NCBI RefSeq assembly: GCF_042651425.1
Contig: NZ_JBHSCW010000002.1
Span: 1-64,000 of the forward strand
Source of the DNA: Fodinicurvata halophila
GTDB taxonomy: Bacteria > Pseudomonadota > Alphaproteobacteria > Kiloniellales > DSM-21159
Direction: 5' to 3'
DNA length: 64,000 bases
Below the pieces are notes generated by a model. It searched no databases. It saw only the letters and a list, made by a program, of their open reading frames with translations, and had not been told where the DNA came from. Shown in pieces: positions 7,792 to 17,733 of this stretch. Position 1 is the first letter of the stretch; each line of letters starts with the position of its first letter. The translations under genes were made by a program, and so were the position numbers.

Positions 7792-8864
7792 TGGTAGTCC
7801 GCCAGCCGTGCCGCCTGGTCCTCGTAGATCAGGGTCTCGATGACCTCGCCCAGGGCTTCCCCGGAAATCACCTTCTCCAGCTTGTAGAGGGTCAGGTTGA
7901 TGCGATGGTCGGTCACCCGCCCCTGCGGGAAGTTGTAGGTGCGGATACGCTCGGAGCGATCGCCCGACCCCACCTGCTGGCGCCGTGCGGCCGCCTCGGC
8001 CGCCTGCTGCTCGCGCCGCATGCCGTCGTAAAGCCGCGCCCGCAGCACCTTCATGGCCTTCAGGCGATTCTTGTGCTGTGACTTCTCGTCCTGACACTGC
8101 ACCACGATCCCGCTGGGCATGTGGGTGATCCGAACCGCCGAATCCGTGGTGTTCACATGCTGGCCGCCAGCCCCCTGGGAGCGGAAGGTATCAACACGCA
8201 GATCCTTGTCCTCGATATGGACGTCCACCTCCTCTGCCTCCGGCAGCACGGCCACGGTGGCCGCCGAGGTGTGAATGCGACCGCCCGACTCCGTGACCGG
8301 CACGCGCTGCACCCGATGAACGCCGGATTCGAACTTCAGCTGGCTGTAGACGTTCTGCCCGGAAATGGAAGCACTGGCTTCCTTGAGGCCGCCGATCTCC
8401 GTCTCGGTATAGTCCAGGGTCTCGAAGCGCCAGCCCTGGCTGTCGGCATAGCGCTGATACATGCGGAAGAGCTCGCCGGCGAAAAGTGCCGCTTCGTCAC
8501 CGCCCGTGCCGGCACGCACCTCCAGGATGACGTTGCGATTGTCGTCGGCATCCTTGGGCAGCAGCATCAGGATCAGTTCGTGCTCCGCCTCTTCTATGCG
8601 CTGGCGAAGCGCATAATACTCCTGTTCCGCCAGCTCCCGCATCTCGCTCTCGGCGGTGCTGTCCTGGCGAAGGCTGTCCAGGTCGGCCAGCTCGCGCCGC
8701 TGCGCCTCCAGCGAATCCATCTTCTCCACCAGGGGCGTCAGCTCATGGAACTCACGCAACAGCTTGGTATAGGCCTCGGACCCCGGATCGGGATGGTCGC
8801 TCAGCAGGGCAGTCAGTTCCCGGTGCCGTGCGGCGACCTGCTTCAGATTCTCGTCCAGTCTCAC
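7788..8864 (-). CDS. prfA: Peptide chain release factor 1
   Basis: Recognises UAA and UAG in the ribosomal A site and triggers peptide release. The 358 residues have the normal architecture: an N-terminal coiled-coil domain, the codon-recognition PVT motif (189-191; RF1 has PxT where RF2 has SPF), and the catalytic GGQ at 233-235 in GAGGQHVNTTDSAVR. A GTG start overlaps the hemA stop (GTGA), and its own stop overlaps prmC. Confidence 0.97.
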   Translation of the reverse strand: MRLDENLKQVAARHRELTALLSDHPDPGSEAYTKLLREFHELTPLVEKMDSLEAQRRELADLDSLRQDSTAESEMRELAEQEYYALRQRIEEAEHELILMLLPKDADDNRNVILEVRAGTGGDEAALFAGELFRMYQRYADSQGWRFETLDYTETEIGGLKEASASISGQNVYSQLKFESGVHRVQRVPVTESGGRIHTSAATVAVLPEAEEVDVHIEDKDLRVDTFRSQGAGGQHVNTTDSAVRITHMPSGIVVQCQDEKSQHKNRLKAMKVLRARLYDGMRREQQAAEAAARRQQVGSGDRSERIRTYNFPQGRVTDHRINLTLYKLEKVISGEALGEVIETLIYEDQAARLADYQ

Positions 8865-10123
8865 CTGTCGTTCTTCCCCTTCCCGGTATCGATCCGGAAA
8901 AGTCTTTCCAGAAATCGTTCCAGTTGCGCCTTCTCCTCCGGACTCTCGGACGCCATCTCCCGCAGCGTCCGGCTCGGCTCATGCAGGAGGCGGTTCAGCA
9001 ACAAGCGCGTTGCGGCCTCCGCGTCAAGCCTTCCATCGGCCAGCACCTCTTCACGCAATTCCTCGCAGTGCCTGCGAAAGGCCACCACGGGCGTGTCCGC
9101 GCCGCCCGGGTGCACTTCGCGCTGGAAGCTCTCCAGTTCCTCGGACAGGATGCCCCAGGCTTGGGTCGCTGCTTCCTCGCGAGCCTGCTGCCCGGCCCGG
9201 GCGCGCTGCTCCAGGTCGTGCAGGTCATAGACGAACGCGCCCTCGACGGCATTGACCTCCGGCTCGATGTCCCGGGGCACGCCGGTATCGAGGAAAAGCA
9301 GGGGCCGCCGCCGGCGCTGCTTCATCAGGCGTTCCCCCGCGCGGCGATCCACGAGGAAATGGCCGTTGCCGTTGGCGCAGAGCACGACATCGGCCGTCTC
9401 CAGCGATGCCTCCCACTCCGTCCAGTCCAGGTAGTGTCCCGCCAGACGCTCGGCCGTTGCGCGGGCCAGGGCAGGCCGGCGCTGGGCCACCAGGATCTTC
9501 TCCATTCCGGCTGCCCGGAATTCGGAGGCCAGGACCTCCCCCATCTCGCCGGAGCCGATCAGCAGAAGGCTGCAGCCCTCGAGGCGCCCGTAAAGATCGC
9601 GGGCCACCCGCAGGGCCGAGGCCGCCAGCGTGGCCGGCCGCTCGGCTAGGGAAGTTTCGCTGCGCACGCGCTTGGCCACCCGGAAGGCGGCCTGAAGAGG
9701 TTTGTCCAGGCCGGGGCCGCACATGCCCAGGCTCTCGGAGAGGCGATGGCTTTCCTTGACCTGTCCCAGGACGTAGGGCTCACCCAGGACCTGGCTGTCG
9801 AGCGCTGCGGTCACGGCGAAGAGGTGGTGCAGGGCATCCGTCCCTCTCAGGCAATAGGCGCGCGGCAGGAGCTCCTCCTGCCCCACGCCGATCCACGCGG
9901 CGATCCTGGCAAGAACGGCCTCGTCCGGGACCGCAGTGTCTTGCCCGGCGACCACCACTTCGATCCTGTCACAGGTCGACAGCAGCAACGCCTGCTCGAC
10001 CCCCAGACCACGCAACTCCCTCAGGGCCTGACTGCGTTTCTCGCTCTCGAGAAAGAGCTGTTCGCGCAGCAGACCGTCGACGGAGCGGTGATTGAGGCCA
10101 ACAAGGATCAGGTCATCGGGCAT
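8861..10123 (-). CDS. hemA: Glutamyl-tRNA reductase
   Basis: Reduces glutamyl-tRNA to glutamate-1-semialdehyde with NADPH, the first step of the C5 route to tetrapyrroles. The 420 residues show the N-terminal catalytic domain with C51 in STCDRIEV (the more usual form is STCNR), GLNHRS at the start, the NADPH-binding LLLIGSGEMGEVLAS and a C-terminal helical dimerisation domain. Many alphaproteobacteria use a 5-aminolevulinate synthase also called hemA; the fold here is clearly the C5 enzyme. The Asn-to-Asp change after the cysteine is a small oddity. It is coupled to prfA by a 4-nt overlap. Confidence 0.93.
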   Translation of the reverse strand: MPDDLILVGLNHRSVDGLLREQLFLESEKRSQALRELRGLGVEQALLLSTCDRIEVVVAGQDTAVPDEAVLARIAAWIGVGQEELLPRAYCLRGTDALHHLFAVTAALDSQVLGEPYVLGQVKESHRLSESLGMCGPGLDKPLQAAFRVAKRVRSETSLAERPATLAASALRVARDLYGRLEGCSLLLIGSGEMGEVLASEFRAAGMEKILVAQRRPALARATAERLAGHYLDWTEWEASLETADVVLCANGNGHFLVDRRAGERLMKQRRRRPLLFLDTGVPRDIEPEVNAVEGAFVYDLHDLEQRARAGQQAREEAATQAWGILSEELESFQREVHPGGADTPVVAFRRHCEELREEVLADGRLDAEAATRLLLNRLLHEPSRTLREMASESPEEKAQLERFLERLFRIDTGKGKNDR

Positions 10124-10172
10124 CCGCTCATGCTAGCAAAAAAGTGGCCGTACCATCATGCTCGGGTCGGCT

Positions 10173-11417
10173 TCAGACAAGTTCGCGCAAACGCGTGCCG
10201 ATGGCATCCAGGGCCAGGGTCTCCTGCGCGCCGCTGTCGAGATCGCGCAGGGTCGCTTCACCGGCCTTCAGTTCGTCCTCGCCGATCATCACGGCAGCCC
10301 GCGCATTCATCTGGTTGGCCCGCTTCATGCGCTTCTTCAGGTTGCCGGAATAGCCGAGCTCCACGGCAAACCCCTGATGGCGCAGATCCTGCGTCAGTTT
10401 CAGCGCCGTCGCCTCCGATGCGTCGCCCACGGGAATCACGGCCACCGGGCGAGGAGGCGAGTCAACGTCACGGACCAGCATGGCCAGGCGTTCGATTCCG
10501 GCCGCCCAGCCGATTCCAGGTGTCGAGGGACCGCCCATGGTCTCCACAAGTCCATCATAGCGGCCGCCGGCGACCACGGCGCTCTGGGCGCCCAGACGGT
10601 CGCTGGTGAACTCGAAGGCCGTGTGACTGTAGTAGTCCAGACCGCGCACCAGGCGCGAATTCAGCGTGTAGGGAATCTCCAGGGCATCCAGGCCGCGGCA
10701 GACCTGCGCGAAGAAATCGCGGCTGGTCTCGTTGAGGTACGCCTCGAATGCGGGGGCATCCTCAACCACCCTGCGATCGCCTTCATCCTTGGAATCGAGG
10801 ATTCGCAGGGGATTGCGTGTCAGACGCATCCGGCTGTCCTCGCTCAGTTCGTCCTGGCGCGTCTCGAAATAGCTCACCAGTGCTGCGCGATAGGCCTTGC
10901 GGCTGTCCAGGTCGCCCAAGGTATTCAGCTCCAGGACCGTGTCCTGGAGGATACCCAGCTCCTGCAGGATATGACGGCCCAGTGCGATCACCTCGATGTC
11001 CGCCTGGGGCTGCGGCGCACCCAGCAACTCGACGCCGATCTGGTGGAACTGGCGCTGGCGGCCCTTCTGCGGGCGCTCGTGACGAAACATCGGCCCGGAA
11101 TAGAAGTACTTGAGCGGCAGGCTCTGGTGCAGGCCGTTGGAGATCAGTGCGCGCGCCACCCCGGCCGTGTTCTCGGGCCGCAGCGTGATCTCCTCGCCCT
11201 CCTTCAGGGAGAAGCTGTACATTTCCTTGGTCACGATGTCCGAGGTATCCCCAAGCGTGCGCTTGAAGACATCGGTGAATTCGAAAATCGGGGTTGCGAT
11301 TTCCTCGAAACCGTAGCGCTCGGCGACGCCACGCGCGCGCTCGATCACCGCACGGTGACGGCGCATCTCCTCGGGCAGCAGGTCATGGGTTCCGCGTACA
11401 GGCTGCAGGGTCGACAC
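10173..11417 (-). CDS. hisS: Histidine--tRNA ligase
   Basis: Class II aminoacyl-tRNA synthetase charging tRNA-His. The 414 residues contain VRGTHDLLPEE at the N-terminus, motif 2 as FRHERPQKGRQRQFHQIG, the histidine-binding signatures LVRGLDYYSHTAFEF and GGRYDGLV, motif 3 GIGWAAGIERL, and a C-terminal anticodon-binding domain. The start is GTG at 11417 with AGGAA upstream. It lies between ispG and hemA on the same strand, 62 nt and 49 nt away. Confidence 0.96.
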   Translation of the reverse strand: MSTLQPVRGTHDLLPEEMRRHRAVIERARGVAERYGFEEIATPIFEFTDVFKRTLGDTSDIVTKEMYSFSLKEGEEITLRPENTAGVARALISNGLHQSLPLKYFYSGPMFRHERPQKGRQRQFHQIGVELLGAPQPQADIEVIALGRHILQELGILQDTVLELNTLGDLDSRKAYRAALVSYFETRQDELSEDSRMRLTRNPLRILDSKDEGDRRVVEDAPAFEAYLNETSRDFFAQVCRGLDALEIPYTLNSRLVRGLDYYSHTAFEFTSDRLGAQSAVVAGGRYDGLVETMGGPSTPGIGWAAGIERLAMLVRDVDSPPRPVAVIPVGDASEATALKLTQDLRHQGFAVELGYSGNLKKRMKRANQMNARAAVMIGEDELKAGEATLRDLDSGAQETLALDAIGTRLRELV

Positions 11418-11479
11418 GTTTCTTGTTCCTGGTTTCTGTCGAATGGGGACGAACAGGGGCGGTCTGCGCCAGGGCGATG

Positions 11480-12610
11480 CTATTCAGCTGCCGTCTGATG
11501 CTGCGCGTCCTGCTTCTCGGCCTCGATCTCGGCGGCCTTCTTTTCCACCAGTTCGACCAGATGGTCAACGATATCGGCATTCTGCAGGCGATGGTGGGGC
11601 TGTCCCTGGATATAGACCTGATGGGTGCCGCGCCCGCCACCGGTAAAGCCGATATCGGTCATGGTGGCTTCGCCCGGCCCGTTCACGACGCAGCCGATGA
11701 CGGAGACCGTCATCGGGGTGGTGATGTGAGCCAACCGCTCCTCTAGCACCTCGACCGTCTTGATGACATCGAACTGCTGCCGCGCGCAGGAGGGACAGGA
11801 AATCACGTTGACGCCCCTGTGGCGCAGGTTGAGGGACTTCAGGAGCTCGAAGCCGACCTTCACCTCTTCCACCGGATCGGCGGAGAGGGAAACCCGCAGC
11901 GTATCGCCGATGCCGGACCAGAGCAGCATCCCCAGTCCCACCGAGGACTTGACCGTACCGCCACGCAGGCCGCCCGCCTCGGTAATCCCGATATGCAGCG
12001 GCGCATCGGTGGCTTCGGCCAGCTGCTGATAGGCCGCAACGGCCAGGAAGTTGTCCGAGGCCTTGCAGGAGATCTTGAACTCCAGGAAATCCTCGTCTTC
12101 CAGCGCCTTGGCGTGATTGAGCGCGCTTTCCACCATGGCCTCCGGACAGGGCTCGCCATAGCGCTCCAGCAGGGAGCGTTCCAGCGAGCCGGCATTCACG
12201 CCGATCCGGATCGAGCAGCCGTTGTCGCGGGCCGCCCGCACCACTTCCTGGATCCGTTCGCGCGAACCGATGTTGCCCGGATTGAAACGCAGGCAGGCCG
12301 CCCCGTTCTCCGCCGCCTCGATGGCACGTTTATAGTGGAAATGGATGTCGGCAACGATGGGAACCGTCACCTCCGGCACGATCTCGCGCAGGGCTGCGGA
12401 GGAGTCGGCATCGGGGCAGGACACACGCACGATGTCTGCGCCCGCGACCTCGAGCTGGCGGATCTGGTCGATCGTGCCCGCAACGTCCGTGGTGGCCGTA
12501 TTGGTCATCGACTGCACGGTGATGGGGGCATCCCCGCCGACGGGCACCTTGCCGACGTGGATCTGGCGGGATTTCCGTCTCTGGATATCGCGATAGGGCC
12601 GCACACTCAT
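11480..12610 (-). CDS. ispG: 4-hydroxy-3-methylbut-2-enyl-diphosphate synthase IspG
   Basis: Converts MEcPP to HMBPP in the methylerythritol phosphate pathway of isoprenoid synthesis, using a 4Fe-4S cluster. The 376 residues begin with the conserved YRDIQRRKSRQIHVGKVPVG and TIM-barrel motifs such as VADIHFHYKRA. Three cluster cysteines are visible in CPSCARQ and CVVNGPGEA. It lies in the minus-strand block between rodZ (96-nt gap) and hisS. Confidence 0.96.
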   Translation of the reverse strand: MSVRPYRDIQRRKSRQIHVGKVPVGGDAPITVQSMTNTATTDVAGTIDQIRQLEVAGADIVRVSCPDADSSAALREIVPEVTVPIVADIHFHYKRAIEAAENGAACLRFNPGNIGSRERIQEVVRAARDNGCSIRIGVNAGSLERSLLERYGEPCPEAMVESALNHAKALEDEDFLEFKISCKASDNFLAVAAYQQLAEATDAPLHIGITEAGGLRGGTVKSSVGLGMLLWSGIGDTLRVSLSADPVEEVKVGFELLKSLNLRHRGVNVISCPSCARQQFDVIKTVEVLEERLAHITTPMTVSVIGCVVNGPGEATMTDIGFTGGGRGTHQVYIQGQPHHRLQNADIVDHLVELVEKKAAEIEAEKQDAQHQTAAE

Positions 12611-12706
12611 GACCGACCGGCTCCTCGGGCTATAGCGGCAGTGGAAAGCATACTCGGAAGATGCCCTTCCAGCGTCCGGACTTCAAGATCGCAGGCTTGG
12701 CCCTGC

Positions 12707-14002
12707 CTACTGCTGCAACGTCCCGGAGGTCAACTGCTGGGGATCCAAAGGCACATCCCGGCGCACGGTGCCCATGCCCCCGAGTGACGGGATCGCGCTG
12801 CCGTCCACGCGAATGTCCAGCCCTCCGGCATTGCCCGTCAACAGGGTCATGCCGTCCTGGTCGGGCACGAGATAGCTCTCGCCCGCGCGCAGGACACGCG
12901 TGAAGACCAGCTCTCCCTGGGCGTCACGGATCTGGACCCAGCTGTCCGAGGTGGCCTCCAGGACAATGCGCGCATCCTCGTTGTCTTCACCATAGACGCG
13001 GCCGGAGGCCGTTTCGGGTTGCGTTTCCTCCGCCCCATCCTCTTCGGATCCCGGCAGCTCGGGAATGTCGTTGTCTTCACCGGTCTCCTCGGCACCTGTC
13101 TCGGCTGGACTGTCGTCCTCGGGCAGGGCTGCCTGCTCGCTTTCCTGTTCCGCAGCATCCGCCGTCCCTTCCGCAGTCTCTGGCCCTTCTGCGGTCTCTG
13201 GCAGCTCCTCGCCCGTATTATCCGCGGCGAGATCTTCGGATGCGGGCTCCTCGGTCGCCGGTTCCTCCGGGGAAGCGTCGTCCGCCTGGGCGCCCGACGG
13301 CTCGTCGGGCGTCGGGGCAACTTCACCATCTCCTTCGCCCTCGGCCGCCTCGGACGCGTCGTCGTCCGCCAGCCCGGAGTCCGCCGGCACCTCCTGCGCA
13401 TCCGGAGACGCGGTTTCGAAGGCGGTCGTCTCCCCGTCCGCGGGCTCTGCATCCTCGCCGAGAGGCTCGGAGTCGCCCTCCGGTCCGGCGGCGCTCTCCG
13501 TCTCACCGGACAAGCTCTCCTGCTCCGAAACCCCGGGCAGGAGCTCCACGTAGGGGCGCCCCTGGTCGTTCCAGAGATACCAGGCTCCATAGACCAGCGC
13601 GATCAGCAGGACGGAGATCAGGACCAGTGCAATGCCGGGGATGCGTCCTTCCGGCTTGGGTGCCGGGAAGCTGAGGTCCTGGGATGCGGCGGCAAGATCG
13701 CGAACCTCGGCCTTGAAGCGCTGGACCATGTCGTCGGAATCCAGCCCGAGATATTCGGCATAGCTGCGCACGAAGCCGATGGCATAGGTGGCACCCGGCA
13801 AATCGTCGTAGCGTCCCTCCTCGATGGCCAGGAGATAGTCATAGCGTATGCGCAACTCCTTGCTGACATCCCGCAGCTCGTGCCCCAGCTCTTCGCGCAC
13901 GTGCCTCAGTGTCTCGGAAACCGCCGGCTCAGGATATCGCCAATCGCCATCGTCGTACTCGGGATGAGGGGAGGGTCCTCGCATACCGTCGTTTTGCGCC
14001 AT
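12707..14002 (-). CDS. rodZ: RodZ-like helix-turn-helix membrane protein with DUF4115 domain
   Basis: Probable bitopic inner-membrane partner of the MreB/Rod elongation machinery. Residues about 30-95 form the cytoplasmic helix-turn-helix (LGHELRDVSKELRIRYDYLL, IEEGRYDDLPGATYAIGFVR), one membrane helix lies at about 143-165 (IALVLISVLLIALVYGAWYL), and the C-terminal DUF4115 domain covers about 350-431. Between helix and DUF4115 sits an unusually long linker of some 170 residues dominated by Glu, Asp, Ala, Pro and Ser. RodZ normally has a much shorter Pro/Thr-rich linker, so this may reflect a salty periplasm. ATG at 14002 was chosen; a second ATG six codons on is possible. Confidence 0.85.
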   Translation of the reverse strand: MAQNDGMRGPSPHPEYDDGDWRYPEPAVSETLRHVREELGHELRDVSKELRIRYDYLLAIEEGRYDDLPGATYAIGFVRSYAEYLGLDSDDMVQRFKAEVRDLAAASQDLSFPAPKPEGRIPGIALVLISVLLIALVYGAWYLWNDQGRPYVELLPGVSEQESLSGETESAAGPEGDSEPLGEDAEPADGETTAFETASPDAQEVPADSGLADDDASEAAEGEGDGEVAPTPDEPSGAQADDASPEEPATEEPASEDLAADNTGEELPETAEGPETAEGTADAAEQESEQAALPEDDSPAETGAEETGEDNDIPELPGSEEDGAEETQPETASGRVYGEDNEDARIVLEATSDSWVQIRDAQGELVFTRVLRAGESYLVPDQDGMTLLTGNAGGLDIRVDGSAIPSLGGMGTVRRDVPLDPQQLTSGTLQQ

Positions 14003-14182
14003 CTGTGCTTATTGCAACCGTGTCTTTCGGAGACAGACGGGATGCCCGCCTCGCATAAGGTTAAAGAGGCCGGCCGGGGCAGATTCCTATGTGTCCCGGT
14101 CAGATAAGTCGCGACTCTTCACATTGGTTTCTAACAAATCCCCGCAGCAAACAGCAAATGACTTAATCATAGCGAAATACCT

Positions 14183-16456
14183 TCAGATTGAAATACCGTG
14201 GTCGATGGCATAGCCGCGCAAGACCTCCCGCACGCTGTGGTCGGGCCGGACCACCAGATCGTCGATGAATTCCTCCAGTTCCGCCAGATCCAGGCTGCGG
14301 ATCATGGTTCGGATCTGGCCGACGGAGGCAGGAGGCATGGAGAGAATGCGAAATCCGCATCCCAGCGCCGCCAGCGCTTCCAGCGGATGTCCCGCCATCT
14401 CGCCGCAGAGGGAAATCTGCGCTCCCGCCTCGTCGGCCTGGCGCATCACGCCCTTCAGGAAGTTCAGGGCCGGCGGTGAGAGCACGTCGTAACGCCGTGC
14501 CAGCCTGGGATTTCCGCGGTCGCTGGCAAAGAAGAACTGGAAAAGGTCGTTGCTGCCCAGGGAGACGAAGTCGCTGCGTTCGAACAGGGCCGGGAGCTGC
14601 CACGCCAGGGCCGGCACCTCCAGCATGGCCCCGACCTCGAGCCGGGCAGGCTCACTGCCGCCGTTCTGCAGATGCCGCTCCATCTCGCGGTCGAGCAGAT
14701 TCCGGGCGCGGGTCAGTTCGCTGACATCGCTGATCATCGGAAACATCAGGCGCAGATGCCGCTTTTCGGATGCTTTCAGGAAGGCCCGCAGCTGCCGACG
14801 CAGCATGGCGGGACGATCCAGGCCGATCCGGATCGCACGCCAGCCCATGACGGGATTCTCGTCCGGCGTCCCACCCCAGTACGGCAGCGCCTTGTCGCCA
14901 CCGATATCCAGGGTGCGGAAGGTCACCGGCTTGTCCTCGGCGAGGGTCAGCACCCGGTCATAGAACTCGGTCTGCGTCGGCACGTCGGGAAAGGCCTCCC
15001 GGACCATAAACGGCACCTCGGTGCGATATAGCCCGATCCCCTCCGCGCCGCAGTCATGGGCCTGGGAAATGTCAAGCAGCAGGCCGGCGTTGACCTGCAG
15101 GCTGACGCGGGTGCCGTCCTTCGTCTCCGAGGGCAGGTCCCGATTGTACGCAAAGAGGGCGCGGCGCTGCTCACGGACCTCGATGGCATCCGCGAAATGC
15201 TCGCGCACGCTGAGCCGAGGCCGCAGCAGGACCTGGCCGTGATCCCCGTCCAGGATCATGAAGTCGCCGGGCCGCACCAGGCTGAGAAGATCCGGGCAGC
15301 GCCCCAGCATGGGGATACCAAGCGCCCGTGCCACGATCGCCACATGGGCGGTCGGGCCGCCCTCCTCGAGTACCACGCCACGCAACCGGGCCGGATCGTA
15401 ATCGAGCAGTTCGGCCGGCCCCAGGGTGCGGGCGACCAGGATCATGTCGTCCGGCAGGTCATTGGCCTCCGCCGAGCCTTCCGCGCCCAGCAGGTGGTGG
15501 AGAAGCCGGTTGCCCAGGTCCTCCATGTCCGAGTAACGCTCGCGGATATAGGGATCGCGGACCTTCGACATGCGCGTGCGCATGTCCTTCTGCACCCGTT
15601 GCACGGCGGCTTCGGCGGTCAGACCGCCCCGCACGGCCTCGCGCAGGCGTTCGATCCAGCCGCGGTCCGCCGCGAACATGCGGTAGGTCTCCAGCACCTC
15701 GCGATGTTCGCCGGATTCCGCAAGTTCGCTGCGTTCCAGCAGGTTGTCCAGCGCCCCCAGCATCTCGTGCAGGGAGTGATCCAGCCGCTGCAGCTCGCCG
15801 CCGACGTCTTCGGCCACGATCTGCTTGATCACGATCCCGCGTTCGTGGGAGACGGCTTCACCCATGGCGACGCCCTCGTGCAGGGTGATGCCACTGAGCC
15901 GCAGGGGCAGCGTGGTGGTGCTGTCGGTATGGCGCTCCTCCTCCTCGCCGATCAGGCCTGCGCCGCCGATCAACTCCACCAGCACCATGGCCACGATTTC
16001 CAGAGTCTCAATCTCGTCCTCGGTGTAGCTGCGTCGGGTCTTGTTCTGAACGGCAAGGACACCGATGACGCGCCCTTCGCGCAGCAGGGGCACGCCCAGC
16101 ATGGAATGATAGACTTCCTCGCCGGTTTCCGGCCGATAGGCGAAGTTCGGGTGCTCCTGGGCCTCCGGCAGGGACAGGGCCCGGCCTGTCAGGGCGACCT
16201 CGCCGACGATGCCCTCGCCCATACGCAGGCGTGTGCGGTGCACGGCTTCCGGGCGCAACCCCCAGGTCGCGAAGAGCTCCAAGACCTCGCCGGCGCGCAG
16301 CACGTAGAGCGAGCAGACCTCGGCCACCATGTCGTCGGCGATCAGGCGCACGAGCCTGTCGAGGCGGTCCTGCCAGTGACCACCGCTCTGCATGAGATCG
16401 CGCACCTGCCTCAGCAGTCTGCGCGACCCTCCCCAACCGGTTGACTGCGGCGACAT
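14183..16456 (-). CDS. ptsP: Phosphoenolpyruvate--protein phosphotransferase PtsP (enzyme I Ntr)
   Basis: First enzyme of the regulatory nitrogen-related PTS, passing phosphate from PEP to NPr. The 757 residues start with a GAF sensor domain (about 20-160) that separates it from sugar-type enzyme I. The phospho-histidine lies in GGPTAHVAIVARALGIPML (about 365-385). The PEP-binding barrel has GLYRTEVPFM, MFPMISDV, SLGSNDLFQFFFASDR and the catalytic-cysteine motif SLCGEMAGHP. It lies 53 nt downstream of lysC. No NPr or EIIA gene is nearby, so it acts with partners coded elsewhere. Confidence 0.94.
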   Translation of the reverse strand: MSPQSTGWGGSRRLLRQVRDLMQSGGHWQDRLDRLVRLIADDMVAEVCSLYVLRAGEVLELFATWGLRPEAVHRTRLRMGEGIVGEVALTGRALSLPEAQEHPNFAYRPETGEEVYHSMLGVPLLREGRVIGVLAVQNKTRRSYTEDEIETLEIVAMVLVELIGGAGLIGEEEERHTDSTTTLPLRLSGITLHEGVAMGEAVSHERGIVIKQIVAEDVGGELQRLDHSLHEMLGALDNLLERSELAESGEHREVLETYRMFAADRGWIERLREAVRGGLTAEAAVQRVQKDMRTRMSKVRDPYIRERYSDMEDLGNRLLHHLLGAEGSAEANDLPDDMILVARTLGPAELLDYDPARLRGVVLEEGGPTAHVAIVARALGIPMLGRCPDLLSLVRPGDFMILDGDHGQVLLRPRLSVREHFADAIEVREQRRALFAYNRDLPSETKDGTRVSLQVNAGLLLDISQAHDCGAEGIGLYRTEVPFMVREAFPDVPTQTEFYDRVLTLAEDKPVTFRTLDIGGDKALPYWGGTPDENPVMGWRAIRIGLDRPAMLRRQLRAFLKASEKRHLRLMFPMISDVSELTRARNLLDREMERHLQNGGSEPARLEVGAMLEVPALAWQLPALFERSDFVSLGSNDLFQFFFASDRGNPRLARRYDVLSPPALNFLKGVMRQADEAGAQISLCGEMAGHPLEALAALGCGFRILSMPPASVGQIRTMIRSLDLAELEEFIDDLVVRPDHSVREVLRGYAIDHGISI

Positions 16457-16509
16457 CGGTCCGACTCCCGCTTCCCGGCCTGACGTAACCTGCGAAAACG
16501 CTACGGACG

Positions 16510-17733
16510 CTAGGTAGCGTCGAGACCGTAAGCCGTATGCAGGCTGCGCAAGGCCAGCTCAAGAAAGGCCTCTTCGATCAGGACGCTGACCTTGATCTCG
16601 GAGGTCGTGATTACCTGTATGTTGATGCCCCGGGACGCCAGTGCCTGGAACATCTGCTGTGCCACGCCGGCGTGGCTGCGCATGCCGACACCGATGACGG
16701 AGACCTTGACCACATCCTCTTCGGCCGAAAGATCTGCATAGCCAAGCTCGTCACGCCGGCTCTCCAGCACCCCGACGGCCCGGTCCAGGTCGCTGCGGCT
16801 TACCGTGAAGGTCATGTCGGTCGTCTTGGTATCAGGAGATATGTTCTGAACGATCATATCAACATTGATGGCCGAGTCGGCCAGAGGCCCGAAAATCGAC
16901 GCCGCGACGCCGGGGCGATCCGGGACGTTGCGCAGCGTGATCTTCGCTTCATCCCGGCTGTAGGTTACTCCGCTGACGACTGCCTTTTCCACGATCTCTT
17001 CCTCATCTACAACCAGCGTCCCGGGCCTCTCCTCGAACGTGGAGCGCACCTGGACCGGCACATGGTGCTTCATGGCCATCTCGACCGAGCGCGTCTGCAG
17101 CACCTTGGCCCCCTGGGACGCCATTTCCAGCATTTCCTCGTAGGTCACCCTATCGAGTTTGCGCGCGCCCTTCACGATTCGTGGATCGCTGGTATATACA
17201 CCATCGACATCGGTATAGATATCGCAGCGATCGGCCTTCAGGGCCGCGGCCAGTGCCACGGCCGAGGTGTCCGAACCGCCGCGGCCCAGGGTCGTGATAC
17301 GATTGCGGTTCGGCTCCAGGCCCTGGAAACCGGCGACCACGGCAACCTCGCCGTTCTCCAGGCGATGCCGCAGCTCCTCGCTGCGGATCTCGAGTATCCG
17401 GGCTGAGCCGTGGGCCTCGTCCGTGACGATCGGGATCTGCCAGCCCTGCCAGGAGCGTGCGGCAACCCCCATGTCCTGCAGGATGACCGACAGGAGGCCG
17501 GCCGTGACGTTCTCCCCCGACGAGACGATGGCATCGTATTCGCGCAGGTCATAGAGGCGCGCGGCGGAGCGTACGTTCTCCACGAGCTGGTTGGTCGCGC
17601 CCGCCATGGCCGAGACCACCACCGCCACGCTATGACCGGCATCGACCTCGCGCTTCACCCGGGTCGCGACATGCCTTATCCTTTCGATATCGGCGACCGA
17701 GGTGCCGCCGAATTTCATAACGATGCAAGCCAT
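16510..17733 (-). CDS. lysC: Aspartate kinase
   Basis: Phosphorylates aspartate at the start of lysine, threonine, methionine and diaminopimelate synthesis. The 407 residues show KFGGTSV at the N-terminus, the kinase fold to about residue 245 (SSGENVTAGL, TLGRGGSDTSAVALA), then two ACT regulatory domains, the second with VIGVGMRSHAGVAQ. This is a monofunctional class III-like enzyme, probably feedback inhibited, but the effector cannot be read from sequence. It heads the minus-strand block, divergent from ubiG with about 140 bp between. Confidence 0.95.
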   Translation of the reverse strand: MACIVMKFGGTSVADIERIRHVATRVKREVDAGHSVAVVVSAMAGATNQLVENVRSAARLYDLREYDAIVSSGENVTAGLLSVILQDMGVAARSWQGWQIPIVTDEAHGSARILEIRSEELRHRLENGEVAVVAGFQGLEPNRNRITTLGRGGSDTSAVALAAALKADRCDIYTDVDGVYTSDPRIVKGARKLDRVTYEEMLEMASQGAKVLQTRSVEMAMKHHVPVQVRSTFEERPGTLVVDEEEIVEKAVVSGVTYSRDEAKITLRNVPDRPGVAASIFGPLADSAINVDMIVQNISPDTKTTDMTFTVSRSDLDRAVGVLESRRDELGYADLSAEEDVVKVSVIGVGMRSHAGVAQQMFQALASRGINIQVITTSEIKVSVLIEEAFLELALRSLHTAYGLDAT

